DNA of 24,513 bases from a virus. The notes below the pieces were generated by a model. That model saw only the letters and a program-made list of their open reading frames with translations. It was not told where the DNA came from and searched no databases. Shown here one piece after another: positions 1 to 6,163 of the stretch. The stretch covers positions 1 to 24,513 of IMG/VR virus record IMGVR_UViG_3300025000_000404; one strand, 5' to 3'. The translations under genes and the position numbers were made by a program. Every line of letters begins with the position of its first letter. Position 1 is the stretch's first letter.

Positions 1-1091
1 CCCGCCATTAATCCAATAGCTCCTGCAATAGCAATTTCAGGCACAGGTCTTGGAGCTGATTCAAATATAAATTGTGCAATAGCTCCACATAATCCTGGTG
101 GTGGATCAAATTTAAATGAGCCGTAAGCTGGTCCAGGCTTAACTGCTGGCACTTGCCTTAACTGGTGCGTGTTGACGCTCTCAGGAGCCTCCTGCTGCGC
201 CGGTTGAGCCTTAACTGTTGCTAGTTGCTGTTCGAGGTTGTTTCTGAGGCCGTCGAGGTCGAGTTCTTCAGGGCGATTATCAAAACATCGCTGAAGCATA
301 TAATTCATATACTGAGTTCTTTTAGCTTTATCTCTTTTACCTAAAGCACTAGCTCTGAATATACGAGTTATTTGTTCACGATTCTGTGTATAGTGCGCGA
401 TTATATTCACTAAGGCAAAATCAGCTTCGTTACAACTTACTTTATTAGGATCGTCGTCATAATATGTTTGCCAGCGTCCTTCATATAGGGCAATAAACTT
501 CTCACCGTTTACAGCTTGACTAGCCCAAGTAAGAATTGTATTATCATCTACAGTTTGAGGTTTGTTTACAGAACTTTCAACCTTTTCTTTAACTTCCATT
601 TCATTCCATAACTGCATTGCAAGTTCTTGGCATTCACGTATCGGTTCGTTCAAGTAAACGGCTCCGGTTGTTGCCATGTATCTACCTTCAGAATACATTT
701 CTACTTTTGAACGTCTACGTCCTGACGGTATGGTTGCTTTAATCCAAATATGATAACCTAACCCCGATTGTGAATACTCAGTATAAGAATTAAAAGCTTT
801 AATTATAGCTTGCTGTCTCGCTTGTTCTTCAGGATCATCTGTCGCATCAAGGTCTATACAGCAATACCCACAATTAGAATGTAAAACAACTCCAAGGCCC
901 GTTGCGCGTTCTTTAACAGAATAACATACGTCGAAAGCAGCCCATGTTTTAGGATTACTAACAGAAGCCAATTGCCCATTGTGGGGATTTATGGGAAGTT
1001 TTACGGGCTTTGTTTCGGGAGTTTCTTGATGCAACTGCCATAACAACCACGGCATATTTGCGCGAAGGTCTTCAGGAACGTTATAGTACAT
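1..1091 (-). CDS. Primase-polymerase (NrS-1-like PrimPol with DUF3987-like region), C-terminus cut by window edge
   Basis: The first 363 residues are visible and the C-terminus lies beyond base 1. The N-terminal part looks like an archaeo-eukaryotic primase (AEP) polymerase domain. A CIDLD motif (Asp80, Asp82) fits the metal-binding DxD. SQSGLGYHIWIKA (Ser109 to His114) fits the S-x-H nucleotide-binding motif, and VEMYSEGRYMATTG (130-143) fits the third motif region. Residues about 185-270 (NGEKF...LYEGRW...EADFAL...ITRIFRASAL) resemble the helix-bundle domain that follows AEP in NrS-1 phage polymerase. A Gln/Pro-rich linker (285-325) leads to PPGLCGAIAQFIFESAPRPV, the usual opening of a DUF3987-like helicase-associated domain. 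The ATG at 1089-1091 is preceded by AGGCGGGG, and an in-frame TAG lies just upstream, so the start is firm. The likely role is de novo priming and DNA synthesis at the phage origin. The gene is probably transcribed leftward with the PAPS-reductase-like gene, across a 113-base AT-rich spacer. Confidence 0.85.
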   Translation of the reverse strand, partial: MYYNVPEDLRANMPWLLWQLHQETPETKPVKLPINPHNGQLASVSNPKTWAAFDVCYSVKERATGLGVVLHSNCGYCCIDLDATDDPEEQARQQAIIKAFNSYTEYSQSGLGYHIWIKATIPSGRRRSKVEMYSEGRYMATTGAVYLNEPIRECQELAMQLWNEMEVKEKVESSVNKPQTVDDNTILTWASQAVNGEKFIALYEGRWQTYYDDDPNKVSCNEADFALVNIIAHYTQNREQITRIFRASALGKRDKAKRTQYMNYMLQRCFDNRPEELDLDGLRNNLEQQLATVKAQPAQQEAPESVNTHQLRQVPAVKPGPAYGSFKFDPPPGLCGAIAQFIFESAPRPVPEIAIAGAIGLMA

Positions 1092-1204
1092 TGCCCCGCC
1101 TATTATATCAAATTGAATTTTAAAGAGTATAAATGTAGTAAATAAAAATCAGTATAAATATTATTTGACAAATTTGACTAATTATATGAATAAGTGTTGC
1201 AATT
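1092..1204. other. AT-rich spacer between PrimPol and PAPS-reductase-like genes
   Basis: This is 113 bases of very AT-rich DNA with no convincing ORF. On the leftward strand TATAAT occurs just before the PrimPol ribosome binding site, but it is too close to the start codon to be an ordinary -10 box. A 7-bp inverted repeat (TATGAAT 1185-1191 / ATTCATA 1207-1213) has a 15-base loop and no T-run, so it is not a clear terminator. Co-transcription of both genes from the promoter near 2480 is the simplest reading. Confidence 0.4.
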
Positions 1205-2230
1205 TCATTCATAAGGCACGTTTATATAATTAAGAACTTCTTTAAGATTTAATTTGTTAATGCAATAGTCGTAATAATCAGGATGTGATAATTTCATGCG
1301 CTGAAAGCGATTAGGCTGTTTTTCCAAATGAACTCCAAACATGCAAAACATACATCCTGTTCTATGTTCGCCTGTTGTTCTATAAACGCCGTTTTCTAAA
1401 ACAATTTCACCGTAGATTTTACAATAAGAAACCCATTTGTTATACAAACATTCGAGAATGTCTTGCTCAGTCCAGAACGCTAACGGTAATGACACATGGC
1501 GTCCGTTAAAATTATTACAGCCTGTTTGCAAATAAGCACTCTCTCTCATTAGGCTATCGTCTGTCATGGTCCCAACAAACGGTACTCGTCCTGTTTCTTT
1601 TTCGTAAACTTTGCAAGGATTTTTTTTAATAAAATCACAGCATTTTTCAGATATTTTAAAAGGCGCATTTTTTAAGTAAACCCATTTATTAGATAGTTTA
1701 GATTGGTAAGCTCCCTGAGAGCCGTCCATTTTGATACCCGTAAGGCTTAGATTGTTAACGTTAAAATTTTTGTCGGTAGGATTTTGCAAATCTCTTATTT
1801 TTCTAGCTACGCTTTTACTAATCACAGGGTATCCATACTCGTTAATTACTTGTTTAAAATTCTTTTCAGGTTTAACCACTATTACGTTTTCAACAGTTCT
1901 TACAAATTCTTTTAATTCAGGGTATTCAAGTCCTGTATCAGCAAATACACAAGGAACTTCGGGATATATTGACCTGACTATATCCTTTAACACCGACGAG
2001 TCTTTACCGCCACTAAAAGCTATGTAAACTTTGCCGTCGTGTGCTTCATACCATTCAACAATTCGTCGCTTAGTCAAAGCAACTTTAACACTTAACGGTA
2101 AGCTTTGACGCTGCTTTAAATACATTCTACGCTGTTCAGGCGTTGCACCGTAAAATTCATCGTCTTGAATAGGTTTAACAACGGGGATCACAGGGACTAC
2201 GACCGGAATGTTTTCTATTTCATAAGTCAT
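1205..2230 (-). CDS. Phosphoadenosine phosphosulfate reductase-like PP-loop protein
   Basis: This 341-residue protein belongs to the adenine nucleotide alpha-hydrolase / PAPS reductase superfamily. The PP-loop SGGKDSS is at residues 73-79, after a beta-strand (KVYIAF), and a conserved DTG is at 98-100. Cysteines at 197-198, 206, 293 and 296 (the last two as GCMFCMFG) fit a possible iron-sulfur cluster, as in DndC-like and APS-reductase-type members. Phage members are common, but their substrate is usually unknown. Candidate roles are sulfur transfer to DNA or nucleotides, or cysteine/sulfur metabolism. No dndB, dndD or dndE partner is in the window, so phosphorothioation is not supported. The ATG overlaps the stop of the upstream HTH gene by four bases (ATGA), so translation is probably coupled. 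The length suits a stand-alone phage version, with an N-terminal extension of about 65 residues before the PP-loop. Confidence 0.88.
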   Translation of the reverse strand: MTYEIENIPVVVPVIPVVKPIQDDEFYGATPEQRRMYLKQRQSLPLSVKVALTKRRIVEWYEAHDGKVYIAFSGGKDSSVLKDIVRSIYPEVPCVFADTGLEYPELKEFVRTVENVIVVKPEKNFKQVINEYGYPVISKSVARKIRDLQNPTDKNFNVNNLSLTGIKMDGSQGAYQSKLSNKWVYLKNAPFKISEKCCDFIKKNPCKVYEKETGRVPFVGTMTDDSLMRESAYLQTGCNNFNGRHVSLPLAFWTEQDILECLYNKWVSYCKIYGEIVLENGVYRTTGEHRTGCMFCMFGVHLEKQPNRFQRMKLSHPDYYDYCINKLNLKEVLNYINVPYE

Positions 2231-2430
2231 ATCAAAGTTCGCTTTGATAGATATTCATACAAAGTAACTACTCTATCTGAACGTGCGTCAGACTTCATGC
2301 CCTGCTTGCTAAATGATTTTAGCCAAGGTAAAGGTAACTTGGTATCATTTGAAATTTCAGAAAGCGTCTTCCCTGGACCGCGTGAATTGAGTAAAGTAAC
2401 TGTAATAACTCGTAAATTTTTATTAAGCAT
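2227..2430 (-). CDS. Small helix-turn-helix protein (putative regulator)
   Basis: This is a 67-residue protein. Residues about 22-45 (KTLSEISNDTKLPLPWLKSF) read as a helix-turn-helix: a short helix, a turn, then a recognition-like helix with PWLKSF. The YEYLSKR ending is typical of small phage HTH proteins. I chose the ATG at 2428-2430 because GGAGAGGAA sits just upstream. A 19-codon upstream extension is open but would begin on top of the promoter -35 box. It is the first gene of the leftward operon, and its stop overlaps the PAPS-reductase-like start. It lies next to a divergent promoter pair with an inverted repeat, so it may regulate that switch; this is inferred from position. It could also be a structural DNA-binding or excisionase-type protein. 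Confidence 0.7.
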   Translation of the reverse strand: MLNKNLRVITVTLLNSRGPGKTLSEISNDTKLPLPWLKSFSKQGMKSDARSDRVVTLYEYLSKRTLI

Positions 2431-2458
2431 AGGTTCCTCTCCAAGCAAGATTTGGGTC

Positions 2459-2487
2459 AACCTACACCTCAAATAAAAAAATGTCAA
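2459..2487 (-). promoter_or_regulatory. Leftward sigma70-type promoter for the HTH / PAPS-reductase-like / PrimPol genes
   Basis: On the minus strand a perfect TTGACA -35 (2482-2487) is followed after 17 bases by TAGGTT (2459-2464), which matches TATAAT at 3 of 6 positions. The start codon of the HTH gene lies about 30 bases downstream. Placement, ideal spacing and the perfect -35 support it; the -10 is imperfect. Confidence 0.6.
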
Positions 2488-2508
2488 GAGATAAACTATT
2501 TTCTTGAC
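2483..2508. promoter_or_regulatory. Inverted repeat joining two divergent -35 boxes; possible operator
   Basis: GTCAAGA (2483-2489) and TCTTGAC (2502-2508) are a perfect 7-bp inverted repeat separated by 12 AT-rich bases. Each arm overlaps one of the two outward-facing -35 boxes, so a dimeric protein bound here could block or balance both promoters. The symmetry may partly follow from two TTGAC boxes lying back to back. Confidence 0.45.
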
Positions 2509-2532
2509 GGATAATAAACTATGCTGTATGTT
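2504..2532 (+). promoter_or_regulatory. Rightward sigma70-type promoter for the replication operon
   Basis: TTGACG (2504-2509) is followed after 17 bases by TATGTT (2527-2532). The first rightward gene starts at 2567, with AAAGGA before it. The box mirrors the leftward promoter, and nothing else in the gap could drive the long operon. Confidence 0.6.
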
Positions 2533-2566
2533 CCCTCTACAATTTAAACAAAGAAAGGATAAAGCT

Positions 2567-2812
2567 ATGCTGTTTAATGTAATTCCAGACGCAGTAATTA
2601 TTACACGTTCAAAAGGTGTATTTAATCAACGCAAGGTTTATGAAAGAAAAGGTTTTATTTATGCACAATACGGAAGCGGCTTTATTCGCGTAATGTCAGG
2701 CGGTGGAACCGCAATACCTAATCTTTACGTTGATAAAATTGATCTTGGCTTTGAACCGGCTTATACTCGTATGGGTTACATGGTTAGACAAGATCATCCT
2801 GAAGCAGTCTGA
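2567..2812 (+). CDS. Conserved hypothetical phage protein, first gene of rightward operon
   Basis: This is an 81-residue protein beginning MLFNVIPDAVIITRSKG. It has a beta-rich pattern with VYERKGFIYAQYGSGFIRVM and a glycine-rich GGGTAIPN. I recall similar small proteins near phage replication genes, but I do not know a function. I chose the ATG at 2567 because AAAGGA precedes it by a suitable distance. An upstream in-frame TTG at 2504 falls inside the promoter -35 and is unlikely. The stop shares one base with the next start (TGATG). There are no cysteines, membrane segments or catalytic motifs; it may fold as a small SH3-like beta barrel, but that is a guess. Confidence 0.7.
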   Translation: MLFNVIPDAVIITRSKGVFNQRKVYERKGFIYAQYGSGFIRVMSGGGTAIPNLYVDKIDLGFEPAYTRMGYMVRQDHPEAV

Positions 2813-3000
2813 TGATTAAACTCTGCCCAATATGCAAAGAATGGTTCTCAAAACCAAAAGGCAAAAGTAATAAAGTTTGGGAAGCTCAAGAATGCTGCGG
2901 CAAAGATTGTAGTGCAATATATAGAAGGGTAGAGAATCCAGTTAGAACAGATAGACGTAAAGAACTTATCCCAGGAGCAAGGAGGTTTGCGAGAGTATGA
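2812..3000 (+). CDS. Small zinc-ribbon-like protein
   Basis: This is a 62-residue basic protein. Cys5 and Cys8 (CPIC) pair with CCGKDC (28-33) in a zinc-finger-like arrangement, and the C-terminal half is rich in Arg. It probably binds zinc and perhaps nucleic acid; the specific role is unknown. Its ATG overlaps the upstream stop by one base and its TGA overlaps the next ATG, so it sits in a coupled chain. Other tiny Cys-rich genes occur downstream in the same operon. Confidence 0.6.
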   Translation: MIKLCPICKEWFSKPKGKSNKVWEAQECCGKDCSAIYRRVENPVRTDRRKELIPGARRFARV

Positions 3001-3314
3001 GCGAAGCCTACTTTAACGAGTTTGTAGCAAGACATGCGGAATGGACTGAAGCAACGTTTGGTCCAGGCCTTAGAACAAAAGGTATTACAAATCATATTCG
3101 CAAAGAACTTATTGAAATTGAAAATGAACCAACCAAACTTGAAGAATGGATTGACGTAATTCTTTTAGCTCTTGACGGAGCAAGACGAACCGGCGCTAAC
3201 GGCTCTGCAATACTTGATGAAATTGAACGCAAACACGCTTTGGTTAAAACTCGAACCTATCCTTTTCCAGAAAGTGAAGATCATCTTTCAGAACATATAA
3301 GAGGTGCAGCGTGA
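2997..3314 (+). CDS. MazG-like dATP/dGTP pyrophosphohydrolase domain protein (DUF550 family)
   Basis: This 105-residue protein carries the all-alpha NTP pyrophosphohydrolase signature. ExxE is at 37-40 in HIRKELIEIE and ExxD is at 50-53 in LEEWIDVILLALDGARRTG. The opening AEWTEATFGPGLRTKGI is characteristic of the DUF550 (dATP/dGTP pyrophosphohydrolase) branch of the MazG superfamily. Members hydrolyse dNTPs to dNMP and pyrophosphate. In phages this can reshape the purine dNTP pool; the MazZ enzyme of 2-aminoadenine phages is a relative. AGGAGG lies upstream, and the start overlaps the previous stop (ATGA). The next gene is a DUF1599 protein overlapping by four bases, which supports a shared role in nucleotide metabolism. 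No purZ-like gene is in the window. Confidence 0.82.
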   Translation: MSEAYFNEFVARHAEWTEATFGPGLRTKGITNHIRKELIEIENEPTKLEEWIDVILLALDGARRTGANGSAILDEIERKHALVKTRTYPFPESEDHLSEHIRGAA

Positions 3315-3598
3315 ACCACGAAGCTAAAATGAAAGCCTTGAAACAAATCTTTGATGATTGCCTACAAATTATGGACGCTAAAGGGCGTGATTATTCGGGT
3401 ACGACAAACGCTATGAGTAACTTTGAAGACTTTGGCTATAAAGGCATTGTCGTTCGTATAGGTGATAAGTATCACAGACTAAAAAATTTAACCAAATCAG
3501 AAGCGGCTGTAGATGAAAGCATTGAAGATACTTTAAAAGACTTACTCAGCTATTCGGCTTTAGCTTTAATAATGAAAGAAATTGAAGACTGTGGCTGA
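3311..3598 (+). CDS. Nucleotide modification associated domain 1 (DUF1599) protein
   Basis: This 95-residue protein matches the DUF1599 / NMAD1 pattern. AKGRDYSG (23-30) is followed by AMSNFEDFGYKGIVVRIGDK (34-53), then HRLKNL, then DESIEDTLKDLLSYSALALI (68-87). The fold is expected to be all-alpha and related to MazG-type enzymes. The family is found with phage enzymes that make or handle modified nucleotides. The biochemical activity is not established, and I infer a nucleotide-pool role. The start is GTG at 3311, overlapping the preceding TGA (GTGA), with AGAGGTG upstream. It is encoded directly after the DUF550 protein, so both may act on the same substrate. Confidence 0.8.
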   Translation: MNHEAKMKALKQIFDDCLQIMDAKGRDYSGTTNAMSNFEDFGYKGIVVRIGDKYHRLKNLTKSEAAVDESIEDTLKDLLSYSALALIMKEIEDCG

Positions 3599-3758
3599 TC
3601 CCGCAAAAGCTCCCAAAACTTCAATAGAGGACAAGCGCAAGCTAAACAAACAAGCTTGTATTAAAGTTCCTTGCAACAAAATTTATAACAAACTTGCTTT
3701 TCCTTGTACCTTTTGTCCGAATGAGAAAATCTGGTTAGCTTTGCATAAAAACTCTTGA
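3591..3758 (+). CDS. Short Cys-containing hypothetical protein (55 aa)
   Basis: A 55-residue ORF opens with GTG at 3591 inside the end of the DUF1599 gene (8-base overlap). It carries Cys23, VPC28, and PCTFCPN (38-44), a possible zinc-knuckle arrangement. It fills the gap to the ligase gene, and its stop lies inside the next predicted -35 box. Support is positional and compositional only. I recognise no family and give no function. The GTG start has no strong Shine-Dalgarno, so expression would depend on coupling. Confidence 0.45.
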   Translation: MADPAKAPKTSIEDKRKLNKQACIKVPCNKIYNKLAFPCTFCPNEKIWLALHKNS

Positions 3759-3783
3759 CAATCAAACTGAAGTATGAGATAAA
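3755..3783 (+). promoter_or_regulatory. Possible internal promoter upstream of DNA ligase
   Basis: A perfect TTGACA (3755-3760) lies 17 bases before GATAAA (3778-3783), which matches TATAAT at 4 of 6 positions. It sits in one of the few real gaps (57 bases) of the operon, just ahead of the ligase start at 3816. The -10 is weak, so this is tentative. Confidence 0.45.
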
Positions 3784-3815
3784 GAATTATACTTCATATT
3801 TGAAAGGCAAATAAA

Positions 3816-4754
3816 ATGAAACCAATGAAACCAGTAACAGTTGAAAACGATCAACTTAAAGACCTTCGCTTTCCACTCATAGCAAGCCTAAAACTTGACG
3901 GTATTCGTTGTGTGATTGTTGACGGAGAACCGCTGTCAAATACTTTAAAACGTATTCCGAATAATCACATTTACGAATCTTTAAAGAAATGGGGTTACAC
4001 AGGTTTTGATGGTGAACTGCTTCTTTGCAACGAAGATAACCCAAATCAACCGGGATTGCATAACTTCAATGATGTTCAATCTGCTGTAATGAACAAAGCA
4101 GGTACTCCAAACTTTATATTGTGGGTATTTGATGTTTTCGGTTGTTTACCTTCAATGCCTTTTGCTTCACGTTTAAATCTTGTTAAAGGCATTTCTGCGG
4201 CGCAACCTGCCAATTGCAAAAGCTTTATAAAGTTTCTTCCTCAAGTCCTGTGCAACACCCTGGCCGAAGTTATGGCATTTGAGGAATGGGCCTTGACAGC
4301 CGGTTACGAAGGAATTATGCTGCGCTCCTTAACTGGCACTTATAAATTCGGTCGTTCAACTTTCAAGGAACATTTTCTGCTTCGCCGCAAGCCATTTGTT
4401 ACTGAAGAATGCGTAGTGATCGGCTTTGTTGAAGCTCAAACGAACACGAACGAAGCATATCAAAACGAACTCGGTCATACTAAACGCAGTTCATCTCAAG
4501 ACGGGCTTGTTCCAGCCGGAACGCTTGGTTCGTTCATCGTTAAAAATAAGAAATGGGGTCAATTTACACTTGGTTGCGGCAAACTTACTCATGCTGAACG
4601 TCAATTAATTTGGGATGAAAAAGCGGCATATCTCGGCAATGTCGCAACGTTCAAATATCAGTCAATTGGAACTAAAGACAAGCCTCGTATCTTAACCTTT
4701 CAACACTTTCGTAATCAGGCTGATATGACGGCTGAACAACTTGCTTTACTGTGA
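3816..4754 (+). CDS. ATP-dependent DNA ligase
   Basis: This 312-residue protein is a compact phage-type ATP-dependent ligase, which seals nicks using an enzyme-adenylate intermediate. Motif I KLDGIR has Lys26 as the predicted AMP-linked residue. Motif III is FDGEL (64-68), motif IV is EGIMLR (165-170), and motif V-like LRRK is at 189-192. A C-terminal OB-fold with GTLGSFIVKNKKWGQFTLG follows. The length is that of minimal ligases without an extra N-terminal DNA-binding domain. The ATG is preceded by GAAAGG. The stop overlaps a GTG that opens a small zinc-ribbon ORF. It probably joins Okazaki-type or repair nicks during phage replication. Confidence 0.92.
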   Translation: MKPMKPVTVENDQLKDLRFPLIASLKLDGIRCVIVDGEPLSNTLKRIPNNHIYESLKKWGYTGFDGELLLCNEDNPNQPGLHNFNDVQSAVMNKAGTPNFILWVFDVFGCLPSMPFASRLNLVKGISAAQPANCKSFIKFLPQVLCNTLAEVMAFEEWALTAGYEGIMLRSLTGTYKFGRSTFKEHFLLRRKPFVTEECVVIGFVEAQTNTNEAYQNELGHTKRSSSQDGLVPAGTLGSFIVKNKKWGQFTLGCGKLTHAERQLIWDEKAAYLGNVATFKYQSIGTKDKPRILTFQHFRNQADMTAEQLALL

Positions 4755-4888
4755 CCCATTGCAATCAACCAATGCAGGTTCTTAACTATCGCAAAGTGAC
4801 TAAAACTATAGCTGTAATGACGTTAAGATGTAAAGTCTGCGGCGTAACTAAATCTCATACAACTGTTTTAAAAGGAGAAAGAAAATGA
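4751..4888 (+). CDS. Small zinc-ribbon-like protein (45 aa)
   Basis: The ORF opens with GTG at 4751, overlapping the ligase stop (GTGA), and closes with a TGA that overlaps the next ATG (ATGA). This double overlap is the main evidence that it is a gene. It has Cys4, then LRCKVCGVTKSH (25-36), half of a zinc ribbon resembling small phage proteins with a CxxCG knuckle. It is basic. The function is unknown; nucleic-acid or protein contact through zinc is plausible. Confidence 0.6.
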   Translation: MTHCNQPMQVLNYRKVTKTIAVMTLRCKVCGVTKSHTTVLKGERK

Positions 4889-5220
4889 GCAAACCTGAAA
4901 CGATCACCATCGACGAAGTAAAGTACGTAAAGGCTGATTCGATTAAACAAACCGAACCAAAAGGAAACATCAAAATTGTAATTTTGCCTCGCGGCTGGAA
5001 CATGATTGGCTATTTTTCAAAAGAAGGAACCGCTTGTAAACTTGAAAAAGCTGCTGTAATTCGTAGATGGGGAACTACAGCAGGGCTTGGCGAGTTGGCG
5101 TTAAAAGGACCGCTCTCTAATACCATATTGGATAAATGCCCCCTGCCAGTAGAATTTCATGAACTTAATGTTATTGCAACTCTTTGCTGTTCGGAGGATG
5201 TATGGAAAACTCAGCTTTAG
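4885..5220 (+). CDS. Conserved hypothetical phage protein
   Basis: This is a 111-residue protein. After a short acidic N-terminus (ETITIDEVKYVKAD) comes a beta-rich core IKIVILPRGWNMIGYFS, then AAVIRRWGTTAGLGELALKG and a C-terminal LPVEFHELNVIATL. Proteins with the RRWGTT...GLGELA pattern recur in phage replication regions, and I recall them as uncharacterised. It has a strong Shine-Dalgarno (AAAAGGAGAAA) before the ATG. The last 19 bases overlap the start of the Gly-Tyr repeat ORF. No catalytic motif is visible. Confidence 0.7.
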   Translation: MSKPETITIDEVKYVKADSIKQTEPKGNIKIVILPRGWNMIGYFSKEGTACKLEKAAVIRRWGTTAGLGELALKGPLSNTILDKCPLPVEFHELNVIATLCCSEDVWKTQL

Positions 5221-5300
5221 ATTCTGAAAACCAAACATCTTACGGGTACGGGTACGGGGACGGGGACGGGTACGGGGACGGGAACGGGTACGGGAACTGA
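5202..5300 (+). CDS. Gly-Tyr/Asp/Asn repeat peptide (32 aa)
   Basis: The ATG at 5202 lies ideally behind GGAGG and overlaps the end of the previous gene. The TGA at 5298-5300 ends one base before the Sak4-like start. After a 13-residue acidic/polar lead, the peptide is an alternating X-Gly run (X = Tyr, Asp or Asn) to its end. It is encoded by nine near-perfect 6-base units plus a half unit. Such a sequence should be disordered or form tyrosine-based condensate or beta-like contacts. I recognise no domain. The repeat may mainly serve the DNA or mRNA, for instance as a G-rich ribosome binding site for the next gene. Confidence 0.65.
   Translation: MENSALDSENQTSYGYGYGDGDGYGDGNGYGN
5241..5297 (+). 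repeat. Tandem hexanucleotide repeat, (T/G/A)ACGGG x 9 plus AAC
   Basis: The unit order is TAC, TAC, TAC, GAC, GAC, TAC, GAC, AAC and TAC, each followed by GGG, then a final AAC: 57 bases in all. Only the first base of each unit varies, so the frame and the Gly codons are fully kept. The unit-length periodicity suggests slippage-driven expansion. There are no spacers, so it is not a CRISPR. Confidence 0.95.
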
Positions 5301-5301
5301 T

Positions 5302-6147
5302 ATGTCAAACTTTCTAAGTCAAGTTACACAAACAGCCAACGCTCAAACAGGCTCTCGAATAGTCATTTGCGGCGTTGAGGGTGTAGGCAAGACCAGCCTT
5401 ATTGTCAGCGCTCCTAAACCGCTTCTTATTCCCCTGGAGATAGGCTTTATACCTAAACCTATTCCCAAAACCCCTATACTCAAAAGTTTTGATGAAATAC
5501 TATCCTTTCTTGACGAAGTGACAACTCTAGCTCAGAAAGGTAAGTTCCCACAAAAGAGCCTGTTGTTTGATAGTGCAACAGCACTTGAACGCCTTATACA
5601 TGAAAAAGTAGTAAGGATGGACCCGCAATATTCTCCTGGTAATAAGAAGACTGTTACAATGGATTCGGCTCTTGGTGGATACGGCAAAGCATACGATTTC
5701 AGCAACGGTTTGTTCGCTCAGTTCCTTGAAAAGTGTGATGCTCTTGTTGAGCATGGTGGTATAAACATTATAATGACTTGCCATGTGTTTGCTGACAAAG
5801 TTATTGATCCTTCTGCTGGTGAGTATAACACATGGAACTTACTATTGCATTCGCCTAAGAATCAAAAGACTTACGGTAAGCGCGAAATGCTTACCCAATG
5901 GGCTGACCTTGTAGGCTTCTTGCATGAACCTATCTTTGTAAGCAAGAACTCAGAAAACTTTGTTCAAGGTATATCTGCAAACAAAGGTAGAATACTCGGT
6001 TTAGAAAGAACTCCTGGTTATGTTGCAAAGAATCGCTTCAACATATGTGGGGAAATCTCAATTCCTAAAGAACAAAGCTGGAACTATCTTGCTGACGTTA
6101 TTTACAAATGTAGCGGAAGAGATTTATACAACAGGGAGTTAACTTAA
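5302..6147 (+). CDS. Sak4-like AAA/RecA-fold ATPase (phage recombination ATPase)
   Basis: This 281-residue P-loop ATPase has Walker A GVEGVGKTS (24-32) and a Walker B strand KSLLFDS with Asp90. ALGGYGKAYDF (about 124-134) and NIIMTCHVF (about 155-163) follow, the latter as a sensor-like strand. This layout matches the short AAA-24 / Sak4-type single-strand annealing or RecA-like ATPases of phages. They work with an SSB-like protein, and a DUF669-like protein is encoded three genes downstream. The likely role is ATP-dependent strand annealing or recombination during replication. The ATG follows the repeat peptide by one base. No classic Shine-Dalgarno is present except the G-rich repeat end (GGGTACGGGAAC). 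Confidence 0.8.
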   Translation: MSNFLSQVTQTANAQTGSRIVICGVEGVGKTSLIVSAPKPLLIPLEIGFIPKPIPKTPILKSFDEILSFLDEVTTLAQKGKFPQKSLLFDSATALERLIHEKVVRMDPQYSPGNKKTVTMDSALGGYGKAYDFSNGLFAQFLEKCDALVEHGGINIIMTCHVFADKVIDPSAGEYNTWNLLLHSPKNQKTYGKREMLTQWADLVGFLHEPIFVSKNSENFVQGISANKGRILGLERTPGYVAKNRFNICGEISIPKEQSWNYLADVIYKCSGRDLYNRELT

Positions 6148-6163
6148 AAGGAGGAAGATCAAA

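Noticed and set aside
1165-1193. TTGACA on the plus strand in the AT-rich spacer as a rightward promoter
   Set aside because: No good -10 box at 16-18 bases, and it would transcribe antisense into the PAPS-reductase-like gene.
1205-2230. A Dnd phosphorothioation island
   Set aside because: Only a DndC-like PP-loop protein is present; no DndB, DndD, DndE or restriction partner is visible.
2504-2566. Longer start (TTG at 2504) for the first rightward gene
   Set aside because: It overlaps the predicted promoter, while the ATG at 2567 has AAAGGA before it.
2997-3314. Evidence for a full 2-aminoadenine (Z-genome) pathway from the DUF550 gene
   Set aside because: No PurZ-like gene or family A DpoZ polymerase is in the window; the polymerase here is family B.
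5241-5297. CRISPR-like or satellite array
   Set aside because: Units are six bases with no spacers and stay in frame in a coding ORF.
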